A stretch of 64,000 bases of DNA from Corticium candelabrum. Taxonomy: Eukaryota; Porifera; Homoscleromorpha; Homosclerophorida; Plakinidae. The position numbers were made by a program, and so were the translations under genes. The notes below the pieces were generated by a model. That model saw only the letters and a program-made list of their open reading frames with translations, was not told the origin of the DNA and made no database searches. This document shows, piece after piece, positions 1-20,812 of this stretch (positions are counted from its first letter, which is position 1; each line of letters begins with the position of its first letter). The stretch covers positions 3,883,820 through 3,947,819 of the forward strand of contig NC_085099.1 in the NCBI RefSeq assembly GCF_963422355.1. Reading direction: 5' to 3'.

Positions 1-57
1 CTACATACGGCACTCATATCTACTTGTGTGCATGGAATGTGTTAGCCTCATCCTCAG

Positions 58-135
58 GCGTTTGCCTTGCTCCTCCGTGCAATGCTCGTGTGTCACATGA
101 CATGTGAGCTCTGCACGGAGGAGCGAGGCAAATGC
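58..135. repeat. short palindromic hairpin
   Basis: Two arms of about 24 bp (GCGTTTGCCTTGCTCCTCCG... and its near-perfect reverse complement ending at 135) face each other across a partly paired centre that contains CACATGACATGTG. It lies beside a (TG)n tract in the 3' part of the TilS gene. It may be a small foldback or MITE; no function is implied. Confidence 0.6.
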
Positions 136-153
136 TTGGGGACGAGGCTAGGA

Positions 154-154
<1 letters not shown>

Positions 155-202
<48 letters not shown>
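155..202. repeat. (TG)n microsatellite
   Basis: Uninterrupted TG dinucleotide tract in the presumed intron downstream of TilS exon 4. Confidence 0.95.
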
Positions 203-203
<1 letters not shown>

Positions 204-230
204 CCATGATCCAAGTCTACAAAAACATAC

Positions 231-680
231 CCTGGTAAAATTCAGTAATGGCCGAATAAGAAGAAGAGACGAGTTAGACTTCCAGCGAGTTACCATCTTC
301 ATACCAGACAAACCATCTATGCCACTTGCTCTTCCTATCCGATGAATTACTGTCTCTAAAAACAAGATGCTGTTCAAAAACAATAGTTTGACTATACACG
401 ATAGATATATTAAAGTTTTACCAATCTGGTCGTTGAGCTGATGAGCCAGTAAAAGGTGGTTGATTTTCAAGCGAGCACATTCAGTTGCCAACAAATGATA
501 TCTGGCTTGTCTTGCCTGCTGCTGTAGCTGCGACTTCACAGGATGACTGTGTGGCCATGAACATTGCACCACGCTGTGAGGAATACACATTTTGGTCATT
601 TGTGTTTGCACAAATTTTGCCTCCAACTCACTCTCAGACCTCAACCTTCAAATTAAAACTTGATGATTGTTGCGCGGGCG

Positions 681-750
<70 letters not shown>

Positions 751-1124
751 AATACAAATTACATTTACATATTCCAGCACTAATCCAGTAAAATAAATCT
801 ATTCAAACAGTCTATTATCCAACACATTAAAAAATCCAAGTAATTAGCAAACGAGTAGTAGGGTCACGTGACTACAAACAGTCTTGAATTCTCTACCTGT
901 GGTCAACGGTTATTGCTGTCACATTCCTGATAGTCTTCTTGGCTAATAAACTGAGAGCCATGCTGTCCCTTCCACCGGACACACCAACCGCTACACAGCG
1001 TGAACCAGTCCACACCAGTGGCGCCAAACGACGAAACAATTCAAAGCTTCATACCGACTCGTTCCGAAGCGATACCCAATTTCAAAGCAAGAGCCTCAAA
1101 CGTACGAAATAGCAACTCACTCAT
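231..1124 (-). CDS. tRNA(Ile)-lysidine synthetase-like protein (TilS), 5' part
   Basis: PP-loop ATPase of the TilS family, which converts C34 of CAU-anticodon tRNA-Ile to lysidine; in a eukaryote it should act in mitochondria. Exons by splice signals: 1055-1124, 897-990, 422-645, 231-355. Phases agree and give 171 codons before the gene leaves the window. The P-loop motif SGGRDSMAL follows at about residue 27. Next come VDHRLRSESELEAKFV, a QARQARYHLL segment, LLAHQLNDQIET and IHRIGRASGIDGLSGM, in the family's order (VDH-LR-S-EA, AR-RY, AHH-DDQ-ET, R-SGI-GL-GM). The N-terminus before the P-loop is only about 23 aa, with no clear mitochondrial presequence. The 64-nt first intron is inferred: unspliced, the frame meets a stop just upstream. 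A fusion or an alternative start is possible. Family assignment is strong. The C-terminal TilS domains are outside the window. Confidence 0.85.
683..749. repeat. (TG)n microsatellite
   Basis: Long GT/TG tract in the TilS intron between exons ending at 897 and starting at 645. Confidence 0.95.
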
Positions 1125-1481
1125 CCTTGCAATTGTACAGATAGTCTCTAATTAATTAAAGAATACACAGTAGATGTACATCTCTAGTGCGCTACGAAGA
1201 CCCGTATAGGTCCCGGATGTGTTAAAATGCATTCTAAATATTTTGTGGGCTTGTGTGTCTATTTGACATACCCAGTACTTATTAGTTCGTTTAAAACTTC
1301 AGTAGCTATTACAAAAATAGAATATGCACAACGTACGTTGTATCTGAAAATAAGTAGAAGTATAGACTGTGGACATGTATGTGAAACGTGTTTAGGTCCA
1401 CTATACAGGTTCACATTCATCTGACACCACATCACAATCCAGCAGCACACGTGGACACTGTTGCACTTGATGCACTTGCCT
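1125..1481. other. intergenic spacer
   Basis: AT-rich sequence between the TilS start and the 3' end of the next minus-strand gene. It probably holds the TilS promoter and the neighbour's 3' UTR. No further gene seen. Confidence 0.5.
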
Positions 1482-3739
1482 TTACCAAAGCATGGCAGCA
1501 GTTTCTTCATTCAGCTTTGAATAATCAATGGGCGATTCGGGTGGTGCCTTTGGTTCTTCCTTCTTGTTCTTTTTGTCTTTAGACTTCTTCTTCTTCTTCT
1601 CTAGCGTTCCTTGAAGATGACTATAACTGCTCAACTGTGGTTGGTACGAATGAAAAGAGGCACCAAACTGATAGCTGCTCGGTGATCCAGTAGACGGACT
1701 AGCCTGCTGTGGCTGGAGAATTGGATGTGGAGGGAGAGCTAGCCCTGTCTTTTGTTCTCGATGTCGTTCTTCTTTCACAGCTATAACAGTGCTGTCGTCG
1801 GTCTCATCGATGTCTGTCACCATCAACCGAGCTGGGCTTGAAATGGCCTCGATTTCTTCTTCATAGATTGGCTTTGGGTAGTAATGTTCAACTTCTAATT
1901 GAACTTCATTAAAGGAGACTCTTCGACGTTGCCTCTACAAAAGTAAACTGTGTTATACGTCAAATGGTACTATTTGTATTTGTATACCCTTGGCTTGCTT
2001 CGATCGACTAACGATGACTTTCTTCTTGGTTCACTTGTTGTTGATTCAGAGTCGCTGTTTTGTGCACTGCTTGTGGCACTGTTTAATGCGCTACTGGCTT
2101 GTGCGTCTCCGATTACCCCCGACACATCAGCTTGTTTCTGTGGTGTCAGAGTTGCAGATGATCGTCTCTCGTGCACCACGTTGTCTTCGAAAAGAGTCGA
2201 AATGTCTGACGTTAGGTTTGTTGCTGTTGATTGTGCAGGTTCAGTTGTCATAGATGTCGAGGCTAAACGACTGGTGTTCTCGGATTTGGTCTCTTTCATC
2301 TTTTGATGTTGCTCTTCTTCATCTGATATATTGATTACATCGTCAATCGATGTAACAGTCAGTTCATCTTCTTCGGTTTCCCATTGTGTTTTGGTGTCAT
2401 TTGATGATCGATCGACTGAAGAAACAGCTGACAATAACACATCATCCTTAGAAGACGCATACTTATTTTCAAATTGATCGTTTCGATTCTGATGCTGAAT
2501 TGCAGTGGTAGTGGTAGTAGTGACAGCTTCAGATCGAGTAGCCACTTTTGTGTGATACATCATGAAAGACATCGAAGGTTTCTCTGTCGGTCTCTCTTCT
2601 AATACAACTTCCTTTTGATCAGATACTGATTGTCGTAGTGCAAGTTCGAATTCTTGTGATGCCTTGAACTCCATAGTTGGTATAACATTCGATGTAACAG
2701 AGTGTTCTGTCTTGCTGACAACCGAAGATGTGCTCACAGGCAACTTGCTCTCAACAGAAACTGCCAAATGAGCTTTAGCCTTCTGTGCTGGTGAGGAAGC
2801 AGCTGCGGTATTTTCAAGTACTTGTGAAACACTTGCCATCGAAATCTTGGAAATCAATTTGCTCTCTTCACTCGAATGTTCACCACGCTGTATTGCCATC
2901 TTGCGTGCAGTCGAGTTGACTGTTGTTTTATTGCCTGTCTTCCTATCACCCTGAAAGAGTCCCATCAAACTCTTCACGCTGCCACGCTTCACACTCTCCT
3001 TGGAAGTCTGAGTGTTTGCTGCAGGGAACGGCTTTTCCTCTAAAAGCGGTGATGTCGGATTCATCTTTTGCTGCTTAGCGACCGTCGGCGACGTCTTGAC
3101 AACTTGGTCATGGAAGGTTTCTTTTCTCTGATTCAGAGTCGGCGAATCCTCGGATGGGTCATTCGCCTCGGGCACGCCCATCTCCTGAGCAACTTCACGC
3201 TTTGTGTTTCTAGGAGACGAAGAACAGCGCACTAGCGTCGTTGGAGGCGCCACGACGGGCCATCGCCTCGTTTTGTGTGGAGACGGGCTGTTTGATGCTG
3301 CCGCATCACTGCTAGCAGTCCTTCTCAAAGCCATTTTCTCACGGGAAGGCGTGGCCGCATGAGGTTTGAAGTTCTTCTCCACGACGGCTGATCCGTTTGG
3401 CGTCTTACCCTTATCGGACCATTTACATTGGCTGGTTGTTTCCACTTTTCGTTTTTCTTCTGTTGATTTAGCAATCGTTGTTTCTGTGGAAGATTTTGCA
3501 ATTGCTTTGCTGTCTGAAGGTGTTTTCTCTTGTGGCTTTATTGAGGATGGCTTCGGGCCGAACAACGCCTTTGTGGCAGATGATCGCGCCTTGCTCTCAT
3601 CCTTCCGTTGCATAATAGAGCGTTTCCATGCTGGTATCGCCGACAACTTCGCTTCCTCGTCCTTCTTGCGGCGCTCTTCTTCAGCTTCCTGTTTTCTGCG
3701 CTTATCTAAAATTGCTTGTTTCCAAGAAGGAACTGCCAT
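1482..3739 (-). CDS. phostensin/taperin-like actin- and PP1-binding protein
   Basis: Two exons, 1988-3739 and 1482-1934, joined across a 53-nt GT-AG intron in phase 0, predict 734 aa. The N-terminus carries two copies of a PxWK repeat: PSWKQAILDKRRKQE and IPAWKRSIMQRKDE. This is the hallmark of vertebrate phostensin (PPP1R18) and taperin. The middle is Ser/Thr-rich and disordered. Directly after the splice junction comes RRRVSFNEVQLEVEHYYPKP, whose RVSF is a canonical RVxF docking site for protein phosphatase 1, as in the same families. A lysine block (EKKKKKSKDKKNKKEE) lies close to the C-terminus. The likely role is actin-associated targeting of PP1. The family call rests on short motifs only. 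Start chosen at the ATG that opens MAVPSWK. Confidence 0.62.
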
Positions 3740-4901
3740 GCCGAGAAGTCTGCCCGACTCGTTTCAACGGAGAAACAAGGGGCTTACTCACACGACTATA
3801 CGGGAGTTCATGTCGATGACACCTGCTGCACGTGACGTGTCTAGTGTCGGGGAATGCGAGGTACGTGCAAAGAATTGCTGTCATTTCCGTTTATTATTGT
3901 GAATATATGTCACCTTTCTAGAATACCGAGTATCAAGTTGGTATTACGTACGGAGGGCGTCTGGAAATGTCGATCTATTTACTTCAACTACTAAAATTTT
4001 AGTAAATTTGATCTTTCACAATGCTTGTATGTTATTTGTCCGTTCCTCAAATGACCTGTACTCTATATACGTGTACATGCACAGCTACGTAAGACAGACG
4101 AAGTCTCATCACTCTCTCTTCGCGTTGACTTTGCTACCGGAAGTGACTAATAAAAACACTCTATTTTTAGAACTGCAGATCTTTAGCTAAGAATTACTCT
4201 GACATTACAAAAGTGAAGGTATAGCTAAACAAACGCAACTTGTTCGTGTTGGATGACCTCGAATAACTGATCTCCGCAAGTTCTGAGGTAGTGACTTCCT
4301 AGATGTAGCAAGCCTAGTGCCGTTTTCTAGAAAAAGAAAGACGAACGGTTTGGGAGCAAGATGGCATTCAGAAATTCCCCGTCGAAACGCTTATCATTAG
4401 AACTAGACGGTGATGTCGATAGAAACGCTACAGAAGAGAGAACATGCAGAAATGCCACCATGTGGGGAGACCTGAGCAGACAGTAGCTACCAGATGCATT
4501 CCAATGCTATAAGATCATGTAAACGACCTCGCCTAATGATTGGTTCTGTATAATTCTTACCACACCTACAGGAAATGGGAGACATAGCAGTTCACACCAA
4601 GATGGTGGCCCGTGCTCCAAAGAATATCTCAGAAATTGCGGATTCTCAAAGTCAAACGAGAACAGAGAGTTAGATGCAACTACACCAACACGTGAAAATT
4701 CCACTTTCAATTTTGTCATCACATTAAAACTAGAATTAAACAAACTAAACCCCGAATAAACAGCATCCAGGTCTAATGAGTATCTAGCGCACTCAAATAT
4801 ATTTAATAAAGTCATGCACTAACCCTGTGTACCATGAGTAATACATTCACACTATATAAATTGCATCTGTATAGTAAACGACTGTGTGCAAACTAGATGC
4901 C
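3740..4901. other. intergenic region, one small ORF
   Basis: Lies between the start of the phostensin-like gene and the ABL stop, so it holds a promoter for the former and the 3' UTR of the latter. A plus-strand ORF of 41 aa (4361-4486) opens with ATG in a good context (GAGCAAGATGGC) and begins MAFRNSPSKRLSLELDG. It could be a first exon or a microprotein, but I have no family for it. Confidence 0.35.
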
Positions 4902-14343
<9,442 letters not shown>

Positions 14344-14506
14344 TCTCACGTCATCCGGCCCGCTGTTCTTAACACGATTCGGTCGCAAACGGCGAGTCGC
14401 AAGTAAAGGCTAGCTCAAGCAATGTGTTCGCCCAGAGCCCCGGATAACTTCGACACGTTAACGCGCGCTCGTTGAAAGCGAAAAACATGTGGGCGCGGTG
14501 TTTAGT
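14344..14506. promoter_or_regulatory. bidirectional promoter, ABL / QSOX
   Basis: Only 163 bp separate the ABL start codon (minus) from the QSOX start codon (plus), so both 5' UTRs and core promoters must share or overlap this stretch. It contains CpG-bearing blocks (TTCGGTCGCAAACGGCGAG and TTAACGCGCGCTCG) and no TATA box that I can see. Function is inferred from geometry. Confidence 0.55.
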
Positions 14507-17467
14507 ATGAATCAATTGTCGGCGTCGTTGTTGCTGCTTGTCTTGTCGCTTTGGTTTGTTGCCGCGTACGATTGTCAGTTGTACTCGGAGGAGGATGACT
14601 TGGTTTGCTTCTCGAATTCGTCGTTGAAGAAAGCGGTGCTGGAGAGCGATTTCTGCTGGATTGTTGAGTTCTACGCGAGCTGGTGTGGACACTGCCATCA
14701 CTTTGCACCTACATGGAAAAATTTTGCACACAGTGTCAAAAGTCGGTGTCGTTCAGAGCGTCTAGAGTAGCCACGTGACTAAGTGTAAGTTTGTAGACTG
14801 GACGACTGTGGCACGAGTGGGTGTTATCGACTGTGGCAATCGAGTAAACACGGCCTCTTGTCAGCATTTTAAAGTTCAAGGCTTTCCTACAATCAGAGTC
14901 AGTAAAATCGTTTACAGACATTGAATTAGCAATTTAAATTATGTGCGTACTTGCTCATAGAAAGCAATTAATTAAACATACTAATGTACTGCACATTGCT
15001 GTTAAACTTTTTATTCATATCGGAAATTAATTAATCGTTGCAGTTGTTCTATGCTCATTCCAAAATGTCGGAAGTCGGAGTTGAAGTTCGTAAGTCACAC
15101 TGCTTTGATGTTCTTTGTATTCGGACATGAAAAAGCTATTTGCAGGTGAACGGGGTATTAATGGTCTTCAGCAGTCTGTCATTAAACACATTGAATCTCA
15201 ACCCAACTCACCTCATTCTTGGCCAGTACTAAAACCTGTAGACAGGTTTGCTGCCTTGTCCTGTTCAATTTGTGTTGACAGTCATAATATACTGTGTCTA
15301 GTGTTACAACTGTGAAGCAGTGGATGTTGGCTCAGACAGCTGGTCAGCAAGTATTTTTGATCATTGAAGATAAAGAGTCCTATCTGGGAAGACAGGTTTA
15401 GAGGAGTGTATGATGGACACACTACATTGTCATATACAATTTTGTGTTGAAGGTTATTATGGAAATGTATGGCCAACATAATAAAGTGAAGATTAGAAGA
15501 GCGACTAACAACCAGGTTTCAAGATAGTTGATATCGTCTTTAGTATGATGTTAGTTGTGTTTGTGTCTAGTCTGACATAGCTGCTTTTTGTGGAGTCGCT
15601 TATTTTCCTGCAATTGTTGTTATTTCAAAAGGAAAACTTGACAAGTTAAAATCGTAATGTTCATCGAATTACATGTGTGATCAACAAGGTATTGAGGTTG
15701 CATGCTTTGTAGAGATGGCAAGGATTTGTTAAGCTATATTACTGCTGTTACACGAGAGCTGGAGAAGAAACGTCAAGTTGATAAAAAGACTGCTGAAAAA
15801 AAGAACATACGTGACGTTGTACACAAAAAGAAGCCACAGATTGCTTCTCAAGATATTGGTAAAACTCAACAGAAAAATGTTAAGAGTCATCAGAATAGTC
15901 GTGTTGATGCACGTAGAACTCATCACAGGTATGAAGGTTGAGATAGTATTGTAGCTAGACTTACACTGATAACAAACAGGGACAAACAGAACTAATGTAC
16001 AATATGAATATATACGTATTGACAAATGGATAGACAGACAGACAGAACACTACAGTATACTTTTAATACTGCTGTGTGTAATGGTACTGGCACATTACTT
16101 GTGATTTCTGTTGATAGTAGGAAGCCTACAGTGTACTTAGAAGATCTTGTAGCTACTCTGACCTTCTCTTTTCGACATGAAATTCCTCTTCATGATATAT
16201 CAGGCAGTCGCTTCAAGACGCTGAACCGCTTTGTCCAACTTTTAAGTAGTGTACGCAATCAGTCACATCCACTCTGTTCTCATGCCATTGTGCAGCTCAT
16301 TTGCTGTTTAGTGTTTACCAGTGCCAATGACAATTCGACACATGTTGGATCAGTTGTCAAATAGAATGAAGTTGATTGACTTACGGCTCAAGAAAATTGA
16401 TGTCAGCACATGGATGCGTCTCACAAGCCCAGAGGTAAGACTATAACTGTTACATATCAAAGAAGGACGGAAGTCTTAGGAATTGCATGAATTGTGTGGT
16501 TCAGACTTGTAACTTTTAGAGGCCACAGTGACATCTTCTAGTTTTCCTCTAACAGAGACAGACAACAGGACACTCAGGCAGGCAGGGTTAAAGAGAAAAT
16601 ATCAAAATCCAATAAACTTAGTTAAATCACTATTTGTTATGTCAGCATACGATTCTGTTATGTTAGCAATATAGAGGTGAAGTTCAACCTCACCAGCAAT
16701 GGGTTGCATGCAAAGGAAGTGAACCTCATTACCGTGGCTATCCCTGTGGTTTGTGGACACTGTTCCACACTGCTGTCATCAACTGTGCTAGATATGATCC
16801 AACCTTGCAGAAAACATGCAGCAGATGGACATGGAGACGTGCTCAGCCAAAATCTCACCTCGTTGTCCCCGGATCTAAACATATAGACATCACTGAAATC
16901 CTTTCTGCCATTCATGATTACATTCGCGACTTCTTTGGCTGTCGTCAATGCAGTGAAAATTTCTCCAAGATGGCAGTTGACATTTCAAAAGAAGTTTCAA
17001 CACCCTCTGACGGGGTCCTGTGGCTGTGGAGAGCACACAATAAAGCCAACATGAGACTGCGAGATGCAAAGAGCTCGGATCCTGAATATCCAAAAATCCA
17101 GTTTCCATCATCAGAGCAGTGTCCACATTGCCGCACGACGGCATCCCAATCTGATGGTAATATTCCATGGGACAAAAGTGCTGTTCTGTGTTTTCTAATG
17201 GATATGTATCGGCATGAGTCAATACGTTCTATTAGCACGTCAGTACATCGACCTGTTGTCACACACGGAATACGAATAAAGCCAAGAATACACAGCTACA
17301 AGAATCAGATAGAAGCAGACATCCACACACCGCTTTTCTATGGAATGGATTGGAAATTTTCTGTGTTTCTGTATTTTATCTCAATGGCAGCTCTTGTGTT
17401 TATTGGTTGGACTCTTCTACGATCACGTAGTTGCAAGCGCAGAAGACTTCGATTCAATCTAGCTTAA
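14507..17467 (+). CDS. QSOX: quiescin sulfhydryl oxidase (QSOX)
   Basis: Flavin-dependent disulfide-forming oxidase of the secretory pathway. Eleven exons in consistent phase (14507-14741, 14797-14897, 15044-15089, 15146-15245, 15302-15395, 15453-15515, 15571-15653, 15713-15928, 16118-16250, 16312-16434, 16667-17467) predict 664 aa. There is an N-terminal signal peptide (about 1-20). The thioredoxin domain has the redox motif WCGHC at 60-63. A second Trx-like region and helical linker follow, with a Lys-rich insertion around 250-310. The ERV/ALR domain has GYPCGLWTLFH, proximal CRQC at 490-493 and the FAD-contact motif WRAHNKANMRL. The distal CPHC is at 550-553. A C-terminal membrane helix precedes RSRSCKRRRLRFNLA, so the protein is a type I membrane form. 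All catalytic cysteine pairs are present. The exon 1 donor (AAAA/GTCGGT) is weak but phase supports it. Confidence 0.93.
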
Positions 17468-17474
17468 CTCTTTC

Positions 17475-17480
17475 AATAAA
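17475..17480 (+). terminator. QSOX polyadenylation signal
   Basis: AATAAA lies 8 bp after the QSOX stop codon, within the 34-bp gap before the convergent gene's stop codon. The two 3' UTRs must therefore overlap. Confidence 0.6.
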
Positions 17481-17501
17481 TAGAAATTTTGTTTTCTCTC
17501 T

Positions 17502-18878
17502 CTAAGATATTCCAACAGATGGTACAACAATGACGTGACCTTGTGATACAGAACGTGGTATTAACTCTTGATGCTCTGCTTCATCTGCACATCTAGTTGA
17601 GCTTCCTTGTTGTAATGAAGATCGACTAATCAAACACACAAAATTAAAATGGACAAATTATCAAGCTGAAATAACTAAATAATTTAAAAATTACTGCAAC
17701 AACAACAGTAGCAAGTGGCTGCCCTTCTAAAATCGATATCCAGTTATTTACCCTATAACCACCTGTTTCTGTAGTCATGTCTCTGTTGCTCAGCAATCGT
17801 AAAACAAATTGAATATTCGTCCACTAAGAAGGGATAGCTCACACATGTATGACATTACTGACAACAGATATTTGTAAGAACATTTGGACTCTCTGAAGAG
17901 TGACTCTGTATAACCTCCTTACTACAATGCTGCTGCTGCATTCCAATGTACTATTCATACATTTCAGGAGCTGGCCTTTTGTTAAACAATTGGCTGGTAA
18001 ACTTGGGAGTTTGTTTCATACGCTTCCTAATTACCAGCACCTAACTTGTACTACAGACTGATTGTACTATAATAAACTGTCACTCATGACTACTAGAATA
18101 AAGTATTATAATTAAATGATAAGAAAGGTGTACCTATCTGTACGATGTCCAGCATCTTCAATCTGACCTTCAGTATAGCCAACATCTGCACATTGAATTG
18201 GGGCATACCAGAATGGACTACAGTTATATAATTAAAACACTTGGTAAAGTTACACACCATCTCTGCATTCAGGAATGTTGTTTGCTGATGGTTTAGGATC
18301 AATGCATGGCTGCAATAGAAAACATACACGACAATTTAAAATTTACTGAAAACACTTACACGTGATTACACAAACTGAATCACTGTGTGTTGCACGTGAT
18401 TACACATCAGCCGAGCCAGTTTGTAAGGTGGCCTACCAGTACACCCACCTTTGTAAAAGCCTTATCAACACTACATGTATCTACCACAGCCTGCCATTTG
18501 ATTTTACTGGCTCTGTATGACACTGTTTGCCTAAGTGGCAACAGATATCTACTAATTTCTCAAAATAAAACTGAATGTATCAAGCACTGATTGCTATGCA
18601 TAAAATGATGTGACTTTCTTTAGATGTTATCCTGTTGCTTTGCCACTGCTAGAGAAACGCGTTGGCCTTGATGTCTCAGAATGGTGAAACAAGAGACACG
18701 AGGCTTACTTAAATGTACATGGTATTTGTGTGACCTAGTGTACATACATGTATATGTCAATGTGGAACACACAATTTACCAGGACTGCCTTCATCCCTGG
18801 ATTTCTGCCTCTGGTGACAACTCCTTGAGGTATGTCCCGCTATAAGGAAGAATCAAAACATACAGTATTAGTAATAAT

Positions 18879-18962
<84 letters not shown>

Positions 18963-20757
18963 GCAATGGTGCACAGAATCATAATATAGTCTTGCAGTAT
19001 TTTTTACAGCTGATTCCTTCTGCTATTCCATTGCCCCATCCAGCTACAGCCAGTAGCTATATATAGGGGTCAGCATTTTTCACTTTCTCATACAACCAAA
19101 AAAATAAGATTTTTCAGTAGGCTTAATGTTTACATGCTTTCCATCCACTGTGGCAGTGTTCCCTGATCCACATGGTCACACATCCTCTTCAATATTCATA
19201 TACACTTATAATATATGGTAATTGAAATATAGTACACCTTAATTAATTATGGGGAACACCTCTTCTACAGATAGTAAGTTATCAACAGTTCCTTATAGCT
19301 TATAACCTTTTACTTAACAGCCTCATCTTGAGAATAGAGGACTCTACTAGTGTGCTGTCATGGAGTTTATTCTCACATGGAAGTTATGATCTATGGATTC
19401 ATATGATAAGTGTACATCAATGGTGATGTTAGCAAAGTTTAGCCTAACCTTGTTTTGTATGGCTGTGTTGAGAACCTGTCAATTGGATCTGGAAGTGTAC
19501 TGTACAGTGTAATAGTGTTAACAGCGTGAGGAAATGATTTAATCTCTCTCCATATCAGCATAGACTCTTGAACATTGCATGATTAGGCTCTCAATCCTAT
19601 AAGCTGTTGCCATTTAATTAGTCTGAGGATGTTACAACAATTGTCTGATTACTCTTTATCTTTGCATCACCTAATCCCTCCAAGCAACAACATGCTGATA
19701 GGCTCATCATCGAGATCCTCATGGCCTCATGTTTAATAATATAACATACCTACAGTACCTGTTGTATTAGAGAATAAATTTTGTAATTGCAAATGATATG
19801 AAAGGTTAGGCTGCACCATAAAAATTGTCTGATTGGAGTAGCATGCAGCAGAAAAAGACGGGCGGGTGAGCGGGAGTTTTTATTTTTATTTTTAATCATC
19901 GTCTAACTCAGCGTCTTGTTTGGAGGAAGCGTCTGCGGTCGCAGTTCGCACGCTGAGTACATTGTCCACTCGATCACTGAATCCAACCTCCTGCAACACC
20001 TCACAAAGACTACAGTTACCAGACACACAAAGAATCATGCCATCTCTCAAAACGCGTGCCCCTTCAAACACGAATATGTACAGGTCAACAGAAAACATAT
20101 TTAAATATATAAAACTCAGCGGCCCTCCAAACACAGGTGGGCGGGTTACCCCAATCAGACAATTTTTCGGTGCGGCCTTATGTAAACTTTGTAAATCAGC
20201 ATGTGTTGACTCCAATGCAGTCGGCCAATAGAATCACAGCCAAAAAATGTGCTCACTAAGGATTCAAAAATCCAATTCCATCAAAAACCAATGACATTCA
20301 ACACATCCAATTCAAACCTTCAAATACCAATGAAGCATATAATCAATAGATTCAGCATTAGCTAGCTCATTCGCAAGTCATAGAATTGATTTGTTTTCCA
20401 TAAACAATTAGTAACAATAAAAACAAACAACTTACAGCATATGCCACAGTTGCATGGTGCAATCTTGTTGATTGTCGATGTAGACTAGCACGTATGTAGC
20501 TTTCGTCTTTCACAGCATGTAAACTATAAGAAAATGTAACAGTTGAAAGGTGTAATGCCACTATGGCAACAGTGAGACTGACGTTCTCTGCAACACAGCA
20601 AACTTTATCTGCCACGTTTTTTCCTGCCTGTCCAGCTCACACTTTAATCTAAAGAAAGTGTAAATCAGATTGCATATTGATCGGCTGTTATAGTATATAT
20701 GATAGTGACCTAACTCACACTAGTCACACACATGCACACTTGCACACTTGCACACTT

Positions 20758-20812
<55 letters not shown>

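Noticed and set aside
3366-3902. 178-codon plus-strand frame antisense to the phostensin-like exon
   Set aside because: Shadow frame of a coding exon on the other strand.
4361-4486. 41-aa ORF with good start context
   Set aside because: Too short and without homology or splice support to call a gene; noted in the spacer entry only.
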